Positions 48,674 to 51,988 of a stretch of DNA of 51,988 bases are shown here, piece after piece. The position numbers were made by a program, and so were the translations under genes. Location: the NCBI GenBank assembly GCA_017428565.1, contig JAFRQP010000036.1, positions 1 through 51,988 on the forward strand, written 5' to 3'. The notes beneath the pieces were generated by a model. The model was not told the origin of the DNA. It saw only the letters and a list, made by a program, of their open reading frames with translations, and ran no database searches. Within the stretch, counting starts at the first letter, position 1. Each line of letters opens with the position of its first letter. Source of the DNA: Oscillospiraceae bacterium (GTDB taxonomy: Bacteria > Bacillota > Clostridia > Oscillospirales > Oscillospiraceae).

Positions 48674-49411
48674 TTATCCTAAATTTCCAGTGGCGTACAT
48701 GGCCGCGGTCAGCGCCACCACCGGCGCCGTCTCGCAGCGGAGGATCCGCTCGCCCATGGAGCAGATGTGCAGCCCCGTGATCCGCGCCAGATCCGCCTCG
48801 AAGGGGGCGAAGCCGCCCTCCGGCCCGGTGATCAGCGCCAGGGTCTCGATATGCCGGTTGCTGTCCAGCACGGCGTTCAGACTCTCCCGCTCCCCGGTCT
48901 CGTAGAGGAAGAGGCCCAGATCCTTCTGGATGGCCAGGTTCAGCGCGTCGGCAAATTCCCCGATCCAGTCCACCTTTGGGATGATGCCCCGGCCGGACTG
49001 CTTGGCGGCCTCCTCGCTGATGCGCTGCCAGCGCTCCAGCTTCTTCTCCGGCGCGTCGGGCCGGGCGACGCAGCGCCTGGACTGGAAGAACAGGATCTCG
49101 TGGGCGCCGGCCTCCACGCATTTCTGGATGATGTACTCGGTCTTGTCGCCCTTGGGCAGACCGCAGAGCACCGTGACCTTCACGCTGGGCTCCGCCGGGC
49201 AGGGGACCACCTCCACCACCTCCGCCTGGGCCTGCTCCTTGTCGGCCATGACCAGGCGGCACTTGTAGTCGGTGCCCTGTCCGTCGCAGATGACCACGTC
49301 CTCCCCGGGCTTGAGACGCAGCACCTTCACATGCTCCGCGTCCCGGCCCCGGATGATCACCGTGCCGCCGGCGAGATTGGTTCCCGCCATGAAAAATCTT
49401 GCCATGCGCAT
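48674..49411 (-). CDS. rsmE: 16S rRNA m3U1498 methyltransferase
   Basis: A 245-aa SPOUT methyltransferase that methylates N3 of U1498 in 16S rRNA. The N-terminal PUA-like part starts MARFFMAG. The SPOUT knot is shown by LITGPEGGFAPFE and the end MGERILRCETAPVVAL. The first Met (49411) or the next (49405, better spaced from GGGGTGGA) could be the start. It is the first gene of the minus-strand group with M42 peptidase and acyltransferase. Confidence 0.95.
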   Translation of the reverse strand: MRMARFFMAGTNLAGGTVIIRGRDAEHVKVLRLKPGEDVVICDGQGTDYKCRLVMADKEQAQAEVVEVVPCPAEPSVKVTVLCGLPKGDKTEYIIQKCVEAGAHEILFFQSRRCVARPDAPEKKLERWQRISEEAAKQSGRGIIPKVDWIGEFADALNLAIQKDLGLFLYETGERESLNAVLDSNRHIETLALITGPEGGFAPFEADLARITGLHICSMGERILRCETAPVVALTAAMYATGNLG

Positions 49412-49515
49412 TCCACCCCATTTTCAAGGATTGTCTGTATTATCGCACAGTTTTCACCGCTTTGCAAGAGCGGGCATAGACTGGAGCGCAGGAAAAAGCG
49501 AAGGGGGCGAGGGAA

Positions 49516-49677
49516 ATGACGGAGAAGCGGGACCGGGATTTCGCCCGGGGCCTGGCGCAGTTTGAGCGGCTGTGGGCGCGGGTTTCGGCGGCGAAGGAGC
49601 CGCGGACGGCGGCGGCGGACTGCGGCGTGAAGCTGATGCCCCGCCGGGACTGCCGCCGCAGACGCGGGAAATCGTAG
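49516..49677 (+). CDS. Possible 53-aa basic small protein
   Basis: ATG 49516 with GAGGG upstream; the product starts MTEKRDRDFARGLAQFERLW and is Arg-rich at the end. Its stop lies inside the repeat at 49673. No family recognised; coding status doubtful. Confidence 0.25.
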   Translation: MTEKRDRDFARGLAQFERLWARVSAAKEPRTAAADCGVKLMPRRDCRRRRGKS

Positions 49678-49798
49678 GGGCGGCTATCAGCCGCCCGCTG
49701 CTCTTGCCTCCCCCGCCGGGGGAGGTGTCGCGGCGCGGCCCCCGCAAGCGCCGTGACGGAAGGGGCTGAGGACGGGCGCATCGTGATGCGCCCCTACG
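49673..49798. repeat. MITE-like composite repeat
   Basis: Terminal inverted repeats CGTAGGGGCG (49673-49682) and CGCCCCTACG (49789-49798) enclose smaller palindromes (GGGCGGCT/AGCCGCCC, CCTCCCCC/GGGGGAGG, GGCGCATC/GATGCGCC). GC-rich, without a gene. It fills most of the gap between the minus-strand rsmE group and the AAA ATPase. Confidence 0.6.
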
Positions 49799-49861
49799 GC
49801 GCGAACCGCCGTTCCCCCGCAGGAGCGCCGCCGAATTCCGGGACGGCGCCGCCGAATCCTC

Positions 49862-49889
49862 TTGACCCCGCGCGGATTTGTATTATAAT
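49862..49889 (+). promoter_or_regulatory. Promoter of the AAA ATPase gene
   Basis: TTGACC 49862-49867, 16-bp spacer, TATAAT 49884-49889. Confidence 0.65.
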
Positions 49890-49928
49890 AAAAAGGTACG
49901 ACAGATTATACAGACAGGAGGACGCTCT

Positions 49929-51458
49929 ATGCCCACCACCTGGAACCGCTCCCCCGAGGAGTTTCACAAGATCTATCTGGCCAATACCGACGCCTTTTAC
50001 CGCATCGGCAACAACCTGCTGGCCAAGGAGCTGGACGATTTCATGACCCGCTGCGCCCTGGGGCTCTGGAGCCGCTCCGGCGGCATCAACGAGCGCCATG
50101 TGGAGATGGCAAACCAGATCTATTCCCGCGGCCAGGCCAAGCCCAGCTGGCTGCTGTGGAATCTGACCAGCGCGGCCTGCGGCGAGGACGTGTTCATGCC
50201 GCCGGTGTTCTTCTGGAACCTGGCGGAGAGCGACGCCAAGCGGGGAGCCGAGACCTCCCGCACCTTCATCCGGATGCTGACCAACATCCTGCTGTATCTG
50301 GCCGCCGTGGACGACGATGTGACCTATGCCGAGGCCGCCTATATCACCGACTGCACCGACCGCCTCACCGCCATCTGCGACACCACCGGCGTGCGCAAGA
50401 GCCGGGAGGGGCTCAACCCCCTGGACTATGTGACCAGCGGGGAGCCCAGCTTCCAGGACAAGCACAAGCCCCAGCCCTCCGCCCAGACCTCCGGCGGGGA
50501 GAAGAAGCCCGAGACCGAGGCCAAGGCCGAGAGCGAGGAGAAAAAGCCCAGCTTTGAGGAGCTGATGGCCGAGCTGGAGGACCTGGTAGGGCTGGAGGAC
50601 GTGAAGAAGGACGTCAAGAACCTGATGAACCTGGTGAAGGTCCGCAAGCTCCGCCAGCAGCACGAGCTGCCCGTGCCCCCCATGAGCCTGCACATGGTCT
50701 TCGTGGGCAACCCCGGCACCGGCAAGACCACCGTGGCAAGGCTGGTCAGCGGGCTCTATGCCGCCATCGGCGTGCTGTCCAAGGGCCAGCTGGTGGAGGT
50801 GGACCGCTCCGGTCTGGTGGCGGGCTACGTGGGCCAGACCGCTCTCAAGACCCAGGAGGCCATCAAGTCCGCCCTGGGCGGCGTGCTCTTCATCGACGAG
50901 GCCTATTCCCTCTCCTCCGGCGGGGAGAACGACTTCGGCCGGGAGGCCATCGAGACCATCCTGAAGGCCATGGAGGACCACCGGGACGATCTCATCGTCA
51001 TTGTGGCGGGCTACACCGGGCCCATGGAGAAGTTCATCCACTCCAACCCCGGTCTGGAATCCCGCTTCAACAAGTATTTCTTCTTCCCCGACTATAACGG
51101 CGAGCAGCTCATGGCCATGTTCCGCAGCCGCTGCAAGAAAAACGGCTACAGCCTCAGCGAAGAGGCGGAGAAGGCCGCGGTGGAGCACTTCAACAAGCTC
51201 TACGAGGAGCGGACCGAGAACTTCGGTAACGGCCGCGACGTGCGCAACGAGTTTGAGGACATGGTGGTGCGGCAGGCCAACCGGGTGGCCAGGCTGGAGG
51301 ACCCCGGCAAGGAGGATCTGATGGCCGTGCTTCCGGAGGATCTGGAGGATCGGGAAGAGGAGGAAGAGGAAGCCGCAGAGGCCGAGGCCCCCGCGCCCGC
51401 GCCGGAGGATACCCCCGCGGAGCCGGAAGCCCCTTCCGAGCCGAAGCCCGAGGAATAA
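49929..51458 (+). CDS. CbbX/SpoVK-like AAA ATPase with N-terminal TerB-like region
   Basis: A 509-aa protein. The N-terminal 165 residues are helical and contain RTFIRMLTNILLYLAAVDDDVTYAEAAYI, similar to TerB-type tellurite/stress domains. A charged linker (QPSAQTSGGEKKPETEAKAE) leads to a CbbX-like AAA core: LVGLEDVKKDVKNLMNLVKVR, Walker A GNPGTGKTT, VDRSGLVAGYVGQTA, Walker B GVLFIDEAYSL and a sensor/arginine-finger region (NPGLESRFNKYFFF). The C-terminus is a long Glu/Ala/Pro tail. Start ATG 49929 has ACAGGAGGA upstream. CbbX-type proteins remodel enzymes or secretion complexes; the client here is unknown. Confidence 0.88.
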   Translation: MPTTWNRSPEEFHKIYLANTDAFYRIGNNLLAKELDDFMTRCALGLWSRSGGINERHVEMANQIYSRGQAKPSWLLWNLTSAACGEDVFMPPVFFWNLAESDAKRGAETSRTFIRMLTNILLYLAAVDDDVTYAEAAYITDCTDRLTAICDTTGVRKSREGLNPLDYVTSGEPSFQDKHKPQPSAQTSGGEKKPETEAKAESEEKKPSFEELMAELEDLVGLEDVKKDVKNLMNLVKVRKLRQQHELPVPPMSLHMVFVGNPGTGKTTVARLVSGLYAAIGVLSKGQLVEVDRSGLVAGYVGQTALKTQEAIKSALGGVLFIDEAYSLSSGGENDFGREAIETILKAMEDHRDDLIVIVAGYTGPMEKFIHSNPGLESRFNKYFFFPDYNGEQLMAMFRSRCKKNGYSLSEEAEKAAVEHFNKLYEERTENFGNGRDVRNEFEDMVVRQANRVARLEDPGKEDLMAVLPEDLEDREEEEEEAAEAEAPAPAPEDTPAEPEAPSEPKPEE

Positions 51459-51475
51459 AGAAGCAATCCCATACG

Positions 51476-51503
51476 AACAGCCGCCCTGTTTGGGGCGGCT
51501 GTT
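51476..51503 (+). terminator. Terminator of the AAA ATPase gene
   Basis: 11-bp stem AACAGCCGCCC/GGGCGGCTGTT (51476-51486/51493-51503) followed by TTC; 18 bp after the stop codon. Confidence 0.75.
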
Positions 51504-51559
51504 TTCGCTCTCCGGCCCCCCGCAGGGGCCCGGCCACAGGCTCCCCGGCGGCCCGCCCA

Positions 51560-51623
51560 CACCTCATCCGTCATCCGCCTTGCGGGAGACGGCGGATGCC
51601 ACCTTCCCCTCAAGGGGAAGGCA
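51560..51623. repeat. Palindromic repeat before rpsB
   Basis: CATCCGCC/GGCGGATG arms and the near-perfect dyad CTTCCCCT/AGGGGAAG sit side by side. Similar in style to the repeat at 49673-49798. No gene in the 51504-51706 stretch. Confidence 0.45.
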
Positions 51624-51706
51624 TGGGACGCGCCGGGATTCCCTTCCGGTCGCCGAAAAAAGCGCAAATTCCCCGAAAAAAAGCCCGATATTTCCGAAAA
51701 AAGCTC

Positions 51707-51735
51707 TTGCAATTTGGAAACAATTCTTATATAAT
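51707..51735 (+). promoter_or_regulatory. rpsB promoter
   Basis: TTGCAA 51707-51712, 17-bp spacer, TATAAT 51730-51735. The transcript would have a leader of about 110 nt. Confidence 0.75.
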
Positions 51736-51850
51736 GTCAAGGCATTTCGCATGGAGCCGGACTTCGCTCCCGGTGACGCGGGAAAACGCGTTGGGCGCGG
51801 GGGAGGAAAGCTCCAGAGGAAATAACAAATAGGAAAAGGAGAAAAAGCAA

Positions 51851-51988
51851 ATGTCTGTCGTATCCATGAAGCAGCTGCTGGAAGCCGGTGTCCACTTCGG
51901 TCACCAGACCCGCCGCTGGAACCCCAAGATGGCCGAGTACATCTACTGCGAGCGTAACGGCATCCACATCATCGACCTGCAGAAGACC
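51851..51988 (+). CDS. rpsB: 30S ribosomal protein S2, N-terminal part (cut by window end)
   Basis: The first 46 codons read [20 protein letters not shown], then [20 protein letters not shown], the invariant start of S2. AAAAGGAG lies upstream. S2 is an essential protein of the small subunit, usually followed by tsf. The gene runs off the window. Confidence 0.97.
   Translation, partial: MSVVSMKQLLEAGVHFGHQTRRWNPKMAEYIYCERNGIHIIDLQKT

Overview
The window looks like the chromosome of a GC-rich anaerobic gut-type Clostridia (perhaps Oscillospiraceae-like). The evidence is strong AGGAGG ribosome sites, sigma-A promoters, four-subunit 2-oxoacid:ferredoxin oxidoreductase genes, a phosphate butyryl/acetyltransferase, many GNAT and cytosolic beta-lactamase-fold genes, and rpsB at the right edge. 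The genus is an inference.

Region 1 (1-1293): four back-to-back stem-loops, then a stand-alone ATP-pyrophosphatase subunit of GMP synthase (guaA). Region 2 (about 1281-18800): a 17.5 kb integrative mobilizable element inserted at the 3' end of guaA. The 11-bp core CGAGTGGGAAT occurs at both ends, and TGACAAC arm-type repeats lie just inside each end. In order it carries a HEPN-type protein, an XRE regulator with divergent promoters, excisionase, tyrosine integrase, a MobC-like protein, a RepA-like ATPase, an oriT-like hairpin, a MobV relaxase broken by a frameshift, and a retron-like locus (structured non-coding region, XRE protein, reverse transcriptase). Then come a response regulator, histidine kinase, ABC transporter and exported protein module, a DUF4143 AAA ATPase behind a 21-bp perfect palindrome, and a small proteasome-fold Ntn-hydrolase. 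No type IV secretion genes are present, so transfer would need a helper element.

Region 3 (18800-20366): guaA's displaced terminator, a GNAT gene and a decayed P-loop kinase. Region 4 (20367-33851): an IclR regulator and a long co-directional operon: NhaC-family antiporter, glycerate-2-kinase family, enolase-like protein lacking part of the active site, LarA-family racemase, ferredoxin plus three 2-oxoacid oxidoreductase subunits, D-2-hydroxyacid dehydrogenase, APC permease and both CoA-transferase subunits. Together they resemble an uncharacterised route that takes up a (di)hydroxy acid, converts it to a 2-oxoacid, oxidises it to acyl-CoA with reduction of ferredoxin, and recovers CoA.

Region 5 (33852-45268): an M13 peptidase, then a mostly minus-strand block. 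Its core is four adjacent genes (37641-43721) encoding serine beta-lactamase-fold and GNAT proteins. All four share one C-terminal module ending in Cys-x-Lys, and they lie behind a leader with a 7-codon ORF and two intrinsic terminators, which resembles an antibiotic-type attenuator. Region 6 (45348-51988): housekeeping and small genes (2H phosphoesterase, HD protein, phosphotransacylase, M42 peptidase, RsmE, CbbX-like AAA ATPase), palindromic repeats, and the start of rpsB.

Most noteworthy: the retron-like locus, the shared-module GNAT/beta-lactamase operon with its attenuator, the hydroxyacid operon with its non-canonical enolase, and the Ser1 Ntn-hydrolase. All functional proposals are inferences from sequence alone.
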